NCBI GenBank assembly: GCA_963556255.1
Contig: OY744606.1
Span: 69,143,935 to 69,207,934 of the forward strand
Direction: 5' to 3'
Length of the DNA: 64,000 nt
Origin: Allolobophora icterica
Taxonomy: Eukaryota; Annelida; Clitellata; Crassiclitellata; Lumbricidae
Positions 28,761 through 38,184 of this stretch are shown here, piece after piece. Every line of letters starts with the position of its first letter. Position 1 is the first letter of the stretch. The notes under the pieces were generated by a model, which worked only from the letters and a program-made list of their open reading frames with translations, made no database searches and was not told the DNA's origin. Both the position numbers and the translations under genes were made by a program.

Positions 28761-31700
28761 TTTTGTAGTGCCCGTATGCCAGCGTTGTTATCCCATCGGC
28801 CTCGATCCACTTTTTTGTGTCTAATGGAGAGAGGCTGATCTTATTCTGCTCGTACACTCCGATCTGGTGGTCGTGGCTTCGAATCACGACTTGTGTGTGC
28901 CGCATCTCTTCTCGTTCGAACAGGCACTCCTTGTATAGCTCGTGGTGCAGATCCTTCTTCACAACTGCTCTCTGAACGCCTTTAGCTTTCCTGATCTCTG
29001 AACCACCCGATTTTAAGATCGAGTACATCTTCGGACGCAGTCCCACGAATTCGGCTATGGCAACTCCGTTACATTCATCCTTGAACTTGCCCACGACTTT
29101 CTTGTTCTCGACGTCGTAGTACGGGCTGTCTCTAGGAAACTCACTAAAGTCGTATGAGTGTTTTTTGTTCCACATATCGGCATAGGCGTTCGGAGTTTCC
29201 ACCTGAAATAACAGGCTGTCAGTGTCTGTGTATAAGAGTTGGGCATTGTTGCCGTACTCGTTTTTCACATCGTTGTACCAGAAGTCGTACATCAGATGCT
29301 TGCTGAGGTCGAGGACAGCCTGGCCGACATATACAGGTCTGTTTAACTTGAGCTTGTTCTTCAAACTGTGAATCGCGGCGAGTTGGTCGTTGAAGATTTT
29401 GTGTGATATGTAGGCCGGGTCAGCAATTAGTTTACGAAGTTTGTCAACTTTTGAGGTCGGTACCAGGTTAACTCTGATTCTTTTTCTAAGATTTTCCATG
29501 GTCTTTCCAAAGACCGCATTATTAGCCAGTTTAAAGAAATCCTTCTCAAACTCCGACGTTGCCTTCGCTCTCAATTTCGTATTCATCTCGATGTATGGAG
29601 CCATCCATGCCTCCTGTCTAAACTTAATGACACGATGAATTTTAGAAACTCGTAGCCCTAACGAGTGGTAGAGTTTGAGATTTCTATAATGGACCACATA
29701 CCGCTCCTTAGGTCGTAGGCTTGGTACTAACTTCACATGCTTTGTGAACTTGCCTCCCAACTCGTTCATAAGCACATTCTGATAGTCACTCAACCACTCC
29801 TCTTGGACTGTCAGGGTCTCCGGTGCTAAGGGATAGTCGCTATGTGATTCGTGGAGGTGCTCCGGGTACCCGAGATCGACTTCAAGTAGGAAGCCTTCAG
29901 GCGCGTCATCTGGAGTTTCCAACACTTCGTCGAGAGTAGGACTTTCCCAGCTAAATCCTCCAACTGGTAGTGGCTGTTGCATCGCCCAGCCGTAAAGATT
30001 ATTCGCGTCGAGGTACATGATCCAGTTGTCTGGCTTCGTGGTATCGTAGTCGGGGCATTGCGGGTTGTTGGCTTTTGCGAAGCGCTTAGATACCATCGAG
30101 ATTCCACCTCGGAGACCTTTCTCTACGAACAAATGCATATCTATATCGGTTAAAAGTTCGAGCTCGATCTTCGTCTTTTTCAACAATGCGTCCCAGGCCA
30201 TTCCTGGCAGGCTGAAGTAATTTGCTGGATCCAGACTGTAGTGCTTCATCGATGTGGATCTGAAGGTTTCGAAGACATCGGCTAGTAGAAGTACATCCGT
30301 ACGGAGATACAAGTCGTGATAGTCGCCCAGAGTTTTACAGTCAAACTCGTCCCACACTCGTTGTGCGTGTTGATAATCCTCGTCAGAAATGCTCTCTCGT
30401 GTGAGCTTGCTGTAGAACGCTTCCTTGGGTGGAAGTCGGTCTTCGTCGAAGCGGTGGTAATCGTCAATGTGCTCGTAACAATATACGCCCTTTCGCCTCA
30501 AAAGATCTAGTTTTGTCCCATCATTGTGAACGAAATTTTCCTTTATATACGCCGTTGTGACTTTCAGATCCTCAAGCGACAGATTTCCTGATAATTTATC
30601 CAACGAGCTGTTTAGAAACTGGAGACTATCAATGAACTGCAGTTGTCCAATGTTAAATGTCATGTATTTCTCCATATTGTTTGGGATGCAGTTAATTTCA
30701 GTTTTTTCATCCTGTGCGGCTTCACAGCCTCCGATCGCTTGCATGATGAGATGGCTGTCGTAGCCTCGCAGATTGTGGAAGACCACTGGTACCTTACACT
30801 TATCTGGATATATTCTAAGTTTGAGGTTGCAGGCGTTATGAGCGGCACCTCGATACTTACCGGTAATGTGACAGTGGTCGCGAACTCTATCCGCTTCGAG
30901 AGCATTTCCGCAGATGTGACATTCGATAGCCTCGCGGAATGATTGGCGATCAACTGCTGACATAACCATCTTAGCTGGGGTGGCCAGCCTTTGTTTGATA
31001 GAGGTCAGCTCGCCTTGTAGTCGTTGCAGGAACTCTGGCACGGCGTTTTCCCCCCGGTATAAAACTGGTTTCTTCGTGCGGCCATCGCATCGAACCACTA
31101 TATAACAGAAGCTGCATGGTTTCTGCTCAGCTATCTGTCTAGTGTTGCTCTCGTTGGGGTTCATGGCTGCACCTTCGACTGGTATGTTTAGAGCCTCGAA
31201 GTCCGCGTAAATAATATACGGAGTGCGCATCTGTTTGTGATGGTTCTGGAATTTTAGGATATTTTCATCCTCTTTTGGCATCTCAATCCGCTGAGGCTTC
31301 TCACTGATGCCCTGACAATCTATGATGTGCTCGCGCAAAAGGACTTCTGTGGAGAAGACATGCAGACAGCGGCGACAAGGATGTTTTCGCAATGTTTTTT
31401 TACTATTTTTATTAAGCATGCGGGCAAGGTCCTTAATCCAGACATAATGAAAATTTTCATTTGCGTCGTCGGTCAATAGTAGAAGGTCAATATTGTGGAT
31501 TGTCGGCATGCTTGAAATGTGAATCGGATATGGGCCTTTATCCCACCCAAAGACTGAGACGCTTATAGTTGGGTTTTGACGCTCAAATTTGTTTATATCC
31601 GTGACCTTCACTGGAAATTCTATACCGTCGAAGTTAAGTTCGCCGAGGTGGGCCTGATACTTAGTAGGGCGTTGAGGGTCCTTTTCAACTGGACACATTG

Positions 31701-32490
31701 CGCTTAGTATGGCCCACTCGAAGCATCGGTTATCTTTATTCTTTACATTAATAACCGTACGAGGGGGTATATACTTTGGTGTAGGAAAGTAGCTCCTTGC
31801 ACGAAATGGTTGATATTTTGCAACGCTGAGGTCTACCGCCACGACCCGCCTCACCCTCCAGCCTGACCCCTCATTGGTATAGTCCTCGAGACTTTTTAGT
31901 ACTTCGGCCTTGGCCTTTCGTACAGCCCCTTGGATTTTACTCGCATTCGTAATTGGCACTGCTTTGCTTCGAAAGTAGGCCGTATTGGTAATAGTACCCG
32001 GGGTCGCGTTTCCGTCGTACAACATGTCAACGGTCGGAGCCAGCTTTTCCAACTCAACTGTCAACACTTGAGAGTATTTCAAACCGCCATATTTCAAGAG
32101 CTCTTCGTTGAGCTGCGCCTCAATGCTGTGCTCCATTGCACTCAAGAAAACCAACGCATCTCTTTCCAGCCTGTGGTTAAGAGGTACTTCTGCACGGAAG
32201 TCTCTCAGAAGCTGATTGGCGAGCTCTTTGTGTACTAGAAAGGGTGGTGGTCCACCTCTATCCTTCTTAATTAGGAGTGGGTCAAATTCTGCTAGAAGGG
32301 CCTTGCGTTTGGCCCCTCTATGCTTACGCGCTGGAGGAATTGGCCTTGGAAGCAGTGGCTGTAGTAAGCGCCTTTTGACTGCATGTGGTATGGGTTCGTC
32401 TAAGATATTTTGTAGAACGGCTCGAAGAGCTGGGGGACCGGTAAACTCACCCAACAATTGTTCAATTTTTTCATTCGTAGACAATGCCAT
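28747..32490 (-). CDS. POLB: Protein-primed family B DNA polymerase
   Basis: This 1247-aa enzyme replicates the element using a terminal protein as primer. Exonuclease motifs are Exo I YIIYADFEAL (D430, E432), Exo II FHNLRGYDSH (571-580) and Exo III LYLRTDVLLLAD (727-738). Polymerase motifs are A MYLDANNLYGW (D828), B KLANNAVFGK (987-996) and C YTDTDSLLF (1087-1095). An HNH/endonuclease-VII-like zinc cluster C-x-x-C...DHCH...H-x-x-C lies at 524-554 and a C2H2-like finger at 372-392. The N-terminal 250 residues probably hold the terminal protein. All motifs are intact, and the length is typical of Polintons. Confidence 0.97.
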   Translation of the reverse strand: MALSTNEKIEQLLGEFTGPPALRAVLQNILDEPIPHAVKRRLLQPLLPRPIPPARKHRGAKRKALLAEFDPLLIKKDRGGPPPFLVHKELANQLLRDFRAEVPLNHRLERDALVFLSAMEHSIEAQLNEELLKYGGLKYSQVLTVELEKLAPTVDMLYDGNATPGTITNTAYFRSKAVPITNASKIQGAVRKAKAEVLKSLEDYTNEGSGWRVRRVVAVDLSVAKYQPFRARSYFPTPKYIPPRTVINVKNKDNRCFEWAILSAMCPVEKDPQRPTKYQAHLGELNFDGIEFPVKVTDINKFERQNPTISVSVFGWDKGPYPIHISSMPTIHNIDLLLLTDDANENFHYVWIKDLARMLNKNSKKTLRKHPCRRCLHVFSTEVLLREHIIDCQGISEKPQRIEMPKEDENILKFQNHHKQMRTPYIIYADFEALNIPVEGAAMNPNESNTRQIAEQKPCSFCYIVVRCDGRTKKPVLYRGENAVPEFLQRLQGELTSIKQRLATPAKMVMSAVDRQSFREAIECHICGNALEADRVRDHCHITGKYRGAAHNACNLKLRIYPDKCKVPVVFHNLRGYDSHLIMQAIGGCEAAQDEKTEINCIPNNMEKYMTFNIGQLQFIDSLQFLNSSLDKLSGNLSLEDLKVTTAYIKENFVHNDGTKLDLLRRKGVYCYEHIDDYHRFDEDRLPPKEAFYSKLTRESISDEDYQHAQRVWDEFDCKTLGDYHDLYLRTDVLLLADVFETFRSTSMKHYSLDPANYFSLPGMAWDALLKKTKIELELLTDIDMHLFVEKGLRGGISMVSKRFAKANNPQCPDYDTTKPDNWIMYLDANNLYGWAMQQPLPVGGFSWESPTLDEVLETPDDAPEGFLLEVDLGYPEHLHESHSDYPLAPETLTVQEEWLSDYQNVLMNELGGKFTKHVKLVPSLRPKERYVVHYRNLKLYHSLGLRVSKIHRVIKFRQEAWMAPYIEMNTKLRAKATSEFEKDFFKLANNAVFGKTMENLRKRIRVNLVPTSKVDKLRKLIADPAYISHKIFNDQLAAIHSLKNKLKLNRPVYVGQAVLDLSKHLMYDFWYNDVKNEYGNNAQLLYTDTDSLLFQVETPNAYADMWNKKHSYDFSEFPRDSPYYDVENKKVVGKFKDECNGVAIAEFVGLRPKMYSILKSGGSEIRKAKGVQRAVVKKDLHHELYKECLFEREEMRHTQVVIRSHDHQIGVYEQNKISLSPLDTKKWIEADGITTLAYGHYKINDG

Positions 32491-32652
32491 AGTTATAAAT
32501 TAGTTTATATTACTGTGGCAAACTTTTCTTTAATATAATAATTATGTCGTTTGTTCAAATGATAATTTTTGTTTACTGATGTTCGATTGTCGCTTGCTCA
32601 TCTGTATTAACACAATACAATAACTATGCCGTTTGTTCAAATGATAATTTTT
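32491..32652. repeat. Spacer with a direct repeat of the zinc-protein gene 3' end
   Basis: Sequence 32538-32596 and 32625-32680 share GTTTGTTCAAATGATAATTT and the following TACTGAT...GTCGCTT, 87 bp apart. The second copy includes the stop of the zinc-protein gene, so the first is a duplicated gene end. Confidence 0.7.
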
Positions 32653-32928
32653 TTATTCTACTGATATATTTGATAGTCGCTTCCATTCCTTATTAAACTC
32701 ACGTACTAACCCACCACGTCGTATTCTTGATTGAATAGCATAATAGCCACACTTCATGCACTCACCTAAGTGGTTTTTGATACCCCTTCCACATTTGGCG
32801 CATGGTCTTGTTCCACAACCGTTTCGCAGTCGTGCTAAATGCTTGAAACAGTACTCCCCAATGCATCTGTGACAGCAGAGAGTTGTTTTGCCTATCATAA
32901 GCCATTTGCAAAAGTTTTGCCCCAACAT
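32653..32928 (-). CDS. Small Cys-rich (treble-clef/zinc-ribbon-like) Polinton protein
   Basis: The 91-aa basic product has paired cysteines: C-C-x-x-C in TLCCHRCIGEYC, a His (KHLARL), C-x-x-C in RPCAKCGRG, and C-x-x-C in GECMKCGYY. It ends in a charged helix (REFNKEWKRL). Two zinc ions could be bound. It resembles small zinc proteins found beside POLB in other Polintons, which suggests a regulatory or DNA-binding role, but no family name is certain. It lies upstream of POLB on the same strand. A truncated second copy follows at 32961-33080. Confidence 0.7.
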   Translation of the reverse strand: MLGQNFCKWLMIGKTTLCCHRCIGEYCFKHLARLRNGCGTRPCAKCGRGIKNHLGECMKCGYYAIQSRIRRGGLVREFNKEWKRLSNISVE

Positions 32929-32960
32929 TATGATTTATGTATACCACAACATATTCATTT

Positions 32961-33080
32961 ATTTAAATTAAATTCACGAACCATCCACGCGATATTCTTG
33001 CATATACAATATTGTGTCCACACCTCAGACATAAGGCTGTTGGATATTTTAAAGTACTAACCAAAAAAGCACACTCGATA
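32961..33080 (-). pseudogene. Truncated tandem copy of the small Cys-rich protein
   Basis: On the minus strand a short frame ends CLRCGHNIVYARISRGWFVN, paralleling the neighbour's CMKCGYYAIQSRIRRGGLVR. The upstream cysteine pairs are missing and there is no start. It looks like the remnant of a tandem duplication. Confidence 0.6.
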
Positions 33081-33825
33081 CTAGGCAATCGTCACTGAAA
33101 GTTTAACATTTTCCCTCTGGCTAATAAAAAAATTTCACACAACGCCAATTTGCGTTTTCTACACTTTATCGGGCAAAATAATGCTTTTGACCTGATGAAT
33201 ATTTGACAAATTTTTTTCTTAAAAATCTTACTGAACCTAATGCGATTTATTTTAAACCATCTTTTTTAGCAAACGGCACCGTATACAGTAAGATTCGTTT
33301 GAAATTGTTCACGTCGCAAATCTAACCGCTGTGTGGTATCCTAAACTTAACATATATACTCTGCTTGTTTACAAGACAGATGTCGGATATAAAACATAGC
33401 GCTGTAGGCTTCATAATATTCTTCTATCAAATGTATTATAATTTTACGATCGGTTGTGCCTAATTAATTGCCTACATCCCAACACATGTCCACGGGTATT
33501 ATTAAAAACTAGTTTTTAAAAACAGTCTTATCCCGAGAGACTGCGCTTTCGATATACCTATTCTTAGACATGCTGGGTTTTTCGCCTATTAATAGGTGAC
33601 TTCCTTCGCATGTGTTGTCCGTCTATTTGTGTGTCTGTCAATCTGCGTGCGTCTGTGCGTTTAGGTTCAACGCTTAAGTACAAAAATAAGAGTTTACGTT
33701 GTCCTGTAACTAGCGCTGAACAATCGGAATTATTTCCGAAACGCTATGAAAAGCGAATTCTCTAAGTCCGCAAACGCTATGAAAACGTTTCAGAATTGTC
33801 TAAGTCCGCACACAGTAGTGACTTT

Positions 33826-34165
33826 GGGTGAAAAATTTACATGGCGCAGATTTATGTTTTCTGGACGTTTTGAGCCGAAATAATCATTTTGGCCCTATGA
33901 AGTTTTGGTGAAATTTTTTGGGTGTTTGACAATTTTTGGGGTGATTGGGGTGAAAAATTTTACATGTCGCAAATTTGCGTTTTCTACACGTTTTGAGCCA
34001 AAATAATGGTTTTTACCTGATGAATTTTTGACAAAATATTTGTGGGTGTTTGGCTTGGGGTGATTGGGGTGAAAAATTTTACATGTCGCAAATTTTGCGT
34101 TTTCTGCACGTTTTAGGTTGAAATAATCATTTTGACTTGATAAATTTTTTGAAAATTTTTTCAGA
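33826..34165. repeat. About 120-bp tandem repeat, three copies
   Basis: Copies start at 33826, 33948 and 34067 with GGGTGAAAAATTT-ACATG and contain GCGTTTTCT-CACGTTTTGA. A diverged single copy lies at about 33128-33220 (TTTGCGTTTTCTACACTTTA). Each unit ends in GGGTGTTTG or a T-rich run. Confidence 0.9.
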
Positions 34166-34482
34166 ATATTATCTAAATTATGTCTAACTTACCAAAGAAC
34201 TCATCTTTTTCACCCACACACAACACCCCGCATTCAACTCAATGCCAGCCAGCTGGTTTGCACAGACTAGGCTTCTATTCAATGGCTGCCAGACGCTGCC
34301 CATCGTAGCCTCTCGCGTTCTATTCTTAGATGGCTGCCGTTTTGTAAAGTGGGCTTGTGCGCATGCACCAATGTATAAGTTCTTCATTATTCATTTCAGC
34401 CTCGTTTGTACGCCTCCATATGTTTGTTATATTCGTGTGTCTAAGTCTATTTCTATGTCTTTCCGTATGCGTACGCGGTTGT

Positions 34483-34590
34483 CTGCTTGTATGTGTAATC
34501 ATATGTGCTTGTGTATGCCTACACGGTTACGTGTTTGTATGTGTAATCATATGTGCCTGTGTATGCCTACGAGGTTACGTGTTTGTATCT
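34483..34590. repeat. About 50-bp tandem repeat, two-plus copies
   Basis: The unit TTGTATGTGTAATCATATGT followed by GCCTGTGTATGCCTAC and GGTTACGTG is repeated twice with a partial third. It lies in a G/T-rich stretch. Confidence 0.8.
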
Positions 34591-35250
34591 GTGTGTGCGG
34601 CACGCAGAAATTTACTCCGCTTTCAGGTCTAGCGTCTTGTTTCAAGGACGTTTACAGGTCTAAGTAGGTCATCATGGCTGGATTTGTATGCCTACGCATT
34701 ACTCTGTTCGTGTTGCTGTTCCTATGGGTGCGAGTTTGTCTGTGCCTATGCTTGTACGCATGGGTATGCAACTGCGTAATTGTGTGTTAGAAGAAGTAAA
34801 GGAAGCGACCCTGACCTGCTATTATTAGGACGGACAAAATAAAATTCCATGCGTGCTGGCGCGCAGTTTCGTTTTCGTGGTGAACTATCTCATCTTAATT
34901 ATCTCGAAGCGCTTGGATGCCTATGGGCTTATTGAGTAACATTACGGTTTTGTGGTTAAGTCTACTAAGTAACGAATATAAGCTTTCAAAGCATAACACA
35001 GTTATATCACAGATATTTGGTTATATGGTGCAGGTGAAATTGTTTTAGTTCACAGGCCACAATGGCAATCGACATCTAAATTTACACACCGCGCAATGAA
35101 TCCTGGTAAAAGTGGACGCGTTTTCTCTGTAACAACCGGTTTTGTAGAATATAGTATATTCTGTAAACAGAAGAGTTTCGCGATATTTTATTTTAGTTGA
35201 CTTGAAAGCAGCTCAGCTGGCGTCTTTGAAAACGTAATGTTTTACTATTA

Positions 35251-35586
35251 CACTCCAATGGTTTGGGGCGGCCTCGTGGGAGGGTCTCGGCCGTCAGCAA
35301 ACGGGACTTTACATTTCGGTGTGTTAAGGCAATCCACGATCCTTATTTTTTGGCTTTGGCTTGCAGGTTTTTGGTGGCATAATTCGTACACCAAAAAATC
35401 GGTCTGCTATCAGGGTCCGTGGGATCTAGGGACTCTCTGGAGACCTAGGTGGTATAGACCGACATCCTCTTAATTCAGTGAGATAACAGGATGGTGGGGA
35501 CAAAAAATTTGGGGGGTGGCGACCATCCCCTGGCAAATTTAAGCCAATTATCGGGGGTGCGCTAAAAAAGACCTTTGACATCTACT
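35251..35586 (-). repeat. Polinton right terminal inverted repeat (336 bp)
   Basis: Reverse complement of 16613-16948 with one mismatch seen. It ends CATCTACT next to TGGCA (35587-35591). Confidence 0.95.
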
Positions 35587-35591
35587 TGGCA
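35587..35591 (+). repeat. Polinton target site duplication, right (TGGCA)
   Basis: Identical to 16608-16612. Confidence 0.9.
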
Positions 35592-36250
35592 TGAATGGTG
35601 TGTTTTGTAAACACCAAGCACTGGTACACGAAAGATTCAACGTGCCCTTTCCTAATGCTCCTGCTGTTACAGCACTGGACCGTCAATCCTTGGCTCAGCT
35701 GGCACTCGGAGACAAATGCCCTAAGATGGATTATTTCGCCAGTTTTCGCGACACTTGTACGCTGCAACCAGACGAGTCGACGTTCCAGCCACCTGCCAGT
35801 AATGTCGCTGCGTCTAGTCTGAGTGAGAATCCTATAATACCGGAAGATGTCAGCACCATGGGTGACACTGTTGATGTGACGACTGTTAAAGAGAGTGCAC
35901 AGCAGGAACTGTCAAGGATCGCACTGCTTATAACATCATACTCATCCTCGGCAGTCTCTGCTCTATTAACGTGCCTTCAGGGCATCAAAACTGAAGAGGA
36001 CCTCCTACAAGCTGCGTACCAGTGTCGCTCTGCGATGCGAGCTCGGAGAGGTGGAATTATTAAAGTGCAGCCAACGTCTATTGCGAGAAGAAGAGTGGGA
36101 TTGACTCGTGGTTCGAAGCGAGTTGCATCAGGCCGACCGCCATTACATGCTGGAGCAGGTGTCCAGCGTCCTCGCAAGAGAGCTCGAGTCCTCGTGACAA
36201 ACATCAAGCGCAACGTTCCACACTCCAAGTCTCATGGCGTGGGACATTAA
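35588..36250 (+). pseudogene. MULE transposase C-terminus: second half of SWIM finger and basic tail
   Basis: The frame resumes with GMNGVFCKHQALVHERF. C-x-H (35606-35614) supplies the missing half of the SWIM finger whose C-x-C lies at 16594-16602. The rest is a long linker with a SALLTCLQGIKTEEDLLQAA helix and a basic tail (RRRVGLTRGSKRV, RPRKRARVLVTNIKR) that looks like a nuclear localisation and DNA-binding region. The frame is open to TAA at 36248. A downstream ATG (35591) exists but would not make a working enzyme. Confidence 0.85.
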
Positions 36251-36904
36251 AATGAAACGAACTTTGCTGTGTCATCTGTAATGAGGATTTTTGGTGCAAT
36301 TTAATGTAGTCTGTAGGCCTGTTTTCCAATGTTCAATTGCAGCTATTCCTTGTTTGCTAACTGAAGATAAACAAGACTTATTTGTTGCTGGAACCTCAGA
36401 CAAAAAATTCCTTGAATAAGTCAAATAAGTTATCGCTTGAAGATTATTGTGATGGCTACCTATGATCATTCTGCTGACTTATTGTTTGAGGTAGGCTAAA
36501 AGACTTAAAGGAATACCTTTTACTTACCTGTGTTTAGTTCTGAAATAGCTATTTAAGAGATACAACTCAGCCTGACTTAATTTCAGATGGTAATATTTCT
36601 TGAGACTTTTTGTGGAACAGATCACCTTAGAATGATGTCATACCTGACTTTATCTGGTATTAGTATTAGCCTGCTGTTCATTTGCAGCTATTCCTGTTTC
36701 CTAACTGCTGTTGTTTAGCTATGTGTTGCGTTTGATGTTCGGCTCCAAATCTTTGAAGACATTTTGTTGTGCTTATGCACTATGGTCTCCTGTATTTGCT
36801 GTGTGATGGCAATGAATATTAAATAAGATTCAACCCTTTTCTTGTGTTTTTCCAGTTGTTTAATACTCACTTAGTCTATGGTGACTTATTGAGAAAACAA
36901 TTTG

Positions 36905-37325
36905 CCTTAACAGCATTAATAACAGCGTCCTGGAGCAGGTTGACACATATGCTTACCTTGGTTCTTTAAGTACTAAGAATGGTGACTGTGAAAAGGAGAT
37001 CCGACTGCGTCTGGCAAAGGGTTACAGCATTGCAACTGGACTCGAGAAGATTTGGCAAAATCATGGTATACGTAACAATTACCACAAAGTTACGGCTCTT
37101 GAGGGCATTGGTATGGCCAGTTGTTACTTATGGATGTGAGAGTTGGACTTTGAGGAAAACTGAAGAGGCAAGGATAAATGCCTTCGAGATGAAGTGTCTC
37201 AGACTTGTCCTACGAGTACCATGGACTGCTAAAAAGACCAACGAATGGGTACTTGAAACTGCTGGCCAACCCTCGCTTCGAGGATGGCTGAGAACAGAAC
37301 AGTCTGCTGAGTTAGTATGAAATAG
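36905..37325 (+). pseudogene. RTE-like LINE fragment, RT C-terminal region
   Basis: Frames give TYAYLGSLSTKNGDCEKEIR, RLAKGYSIATGLEKIWQNHG and, after a frame change, YGCESWTLRKTEEARINAFE with MKCLRLVLRVPWTAKKTNEW. These are typical of the C-terminal part of RTE-clade reverse transcriptases. It is short, shifted and stop-containing. It lies inside the right end of the MULE-like element and abuts the MITE at 37330. Confidence 0.8.
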
Positions 37326-37329
37326 GCTC

Positions 37330-37741
37330 AAGCTGGAAACGCCTTTCCAATAGCACGCAGAGGTCTTCAACTAGATTAGTGTTACGAAAACTTACGAATT
37401 ACGCAAGTATAGGTCTATCATTAGGGCTAACGAATTACGTTAAGCCATGCGATCTTTTGGGCTGAAATGCTAATTTCACAGGCCTGCTGAATAATGACTG
37501 TGAGAGCAGCATAGAAGGCTCACAAAAACCGTGACTACTACAAAACACGACAATTCAGCCGATAAATGAAAAGGAATTCATAATCGTACTCTCTGCTTCC
37601 CTAACGAATTTAAGCCATGAGACGAGCGCACTTTTCAAAACCAAAATAGACCTATAGGGCCTACTTGCGTAATTCGTAAGTTTTCGTAACACTAATCTAG
37701 TTGAAGAGCTTTGCGTGCTATTGGAAAGGCGTTTCCAGCTT
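37330..37741. mobile_element. 412-bp MITE with about 80-bp terminal inverted repeats
   Basis: The left arm (37330-37410), starting AAGCTGGAAACGCCTTTCCA, is mirrored at 37661-37741 with few mismatches, including GTGTTACGAAAACTTACGAA. The inner part is imperfectly palindromic and non-coding. The exact target duplication and superfamily were not resolved. Confidence 0.8.
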
Positions 37742-37829
37742 ACTTACTAATAATCGACTGACCGAATTCACTGTTCATGAATATTTATGAGCGCCTTCAG
37801 GTCAGCCAATGGGAGCAGAGGATTTCCAT

Positions 37830-37863
37830 CTGCGTCGTACGATGCAGGGCTTTGTAAATACGC
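37830..37863 (-). repeat. MULE-like element, right terminal inverted repeat
   Basis: Complementary to 10874-10907 at 32 of 34 positions. It is followed by AACCCGGAAAGG, which continues the empty-site sequence of copy B. Confidence 0.85.
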
Positions 37864-38052
37864 AACCCGGAAAGGCTCCAAAACTATTTCTGGACGGAGA
37901 TCTCTGCAATTCTTTCACTTAAGTCAATCGGTTAATTTTTGGATTCACAGACAATGGAACCCCATTTTCCTGTTCGTAGACCAAGCTGCCGTCAACATGA
38001 CATATCATTACCGTGACTTCCTGCGAATGCAAGTATTAGTCGATTTATTTAC

Positions 38053-38184
38053 CATTTTTTGCTGGTGCAACTTGATCGCAGTATTGTCCCGAGAATCCAT
38101 CTGGACAGATGCAGGTGGAACAGTTATTCGGGTTTTGATAACCACCTCGTTGACACGAATGGCTAAGTGGAGCTTGACAAGTAT
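38053..38184 (-). CDS. Astacin gene 2, EGF-like domain exon
   Basis: The minus-strand exon runs between acceptor GGTTTAG (38191-38185) and a GTAAAT donor (38052-38047). It encodes DTCQAPLSHSCQRGGYQNPN, then CSTCICPDGFSGQYCDQVAP. The C-x-C-P-x-G-F-x-G-x-x-C end is the EGF signature. In astacins this domain follows the protease and precedes CUB. Its paralog at 61891-62022 differs by few residues. It is the last exon before the 27-kb transposon insertion. Confidence 0.88.

Larger units (their letters stand above)
33081..35250. other. Polinton right-end non-coding region
   Basis: About 2.2 kb between the last gene and the right TIR lacks credible genes. It is A/T-rich up to 34170 and holds two separate tandem repeat arrays (listed separately) and a G/T-rich stretch at 34390-34770. 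Polintons often keep repeats near one end; function is unknown. Confidence 0.7.
16613..35586. mobile_element. Maverick/Polinton element, 18,974 bp, apparently near-complete
   Basis: The element is bounded by 336-bp terminal inverted repeats that begin AGTAGATGTC and carries a 5-bp target duplication. It encodes the defining Polinton set: protein-primed DNA polymerase B, retroviral-type integrase, FtsK/HerA-type ATPase and adenovirus-type protease. It also encodes major and minor capsid proteins and several virion-associated proteins. Coding DNA is visibly more GC-rich than the A/T-rich host flanks. All ORFs are open except the leftmost, which is split by a LINE insertion (17202-18605). Without the LINE the element is about 17.57 kb, within the usual 15-20 kb range. 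It sits inside the transposase gene of a MULE-like element. Confidence 0.97.
10874..37863 (+). mobile_element. MULE-like DNA transposon, 26.99 kb as found (about 8.0 kb without the Polinton)
   Basis: The 34-bp terminal inverted repeats (10874-10907 and 37830-37863) match at 32 of 34 positions and start GCGTATTTACAAAGCCCTGC. The paralogous intron near 61325-61345 reads directly across the junction (GACCCGGAAA), so it is an empty site and proves insertion. ACCC is present on both sides, which suggests a short target duplication. A 9-bp duplication with two transitions cannot be excluded. The element carries one plus-strand multi-exon gene for a MULE-type transposase (11091-36250). It is interrupted by a Polinton, and an RTE-like LINE fragment and a 412-bp MITE lie near its right end. 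Confidence 0.85.

Noticed and set aside
10865..37872. Canonical 9-bp MULE target duplication (ACGTGACCC and ACGCAACCC)
   Set aside because: The right-hand copy would overlap the terminal repeat, since ACGC belongs to the TIR. Only ACCC is securely duplicated.
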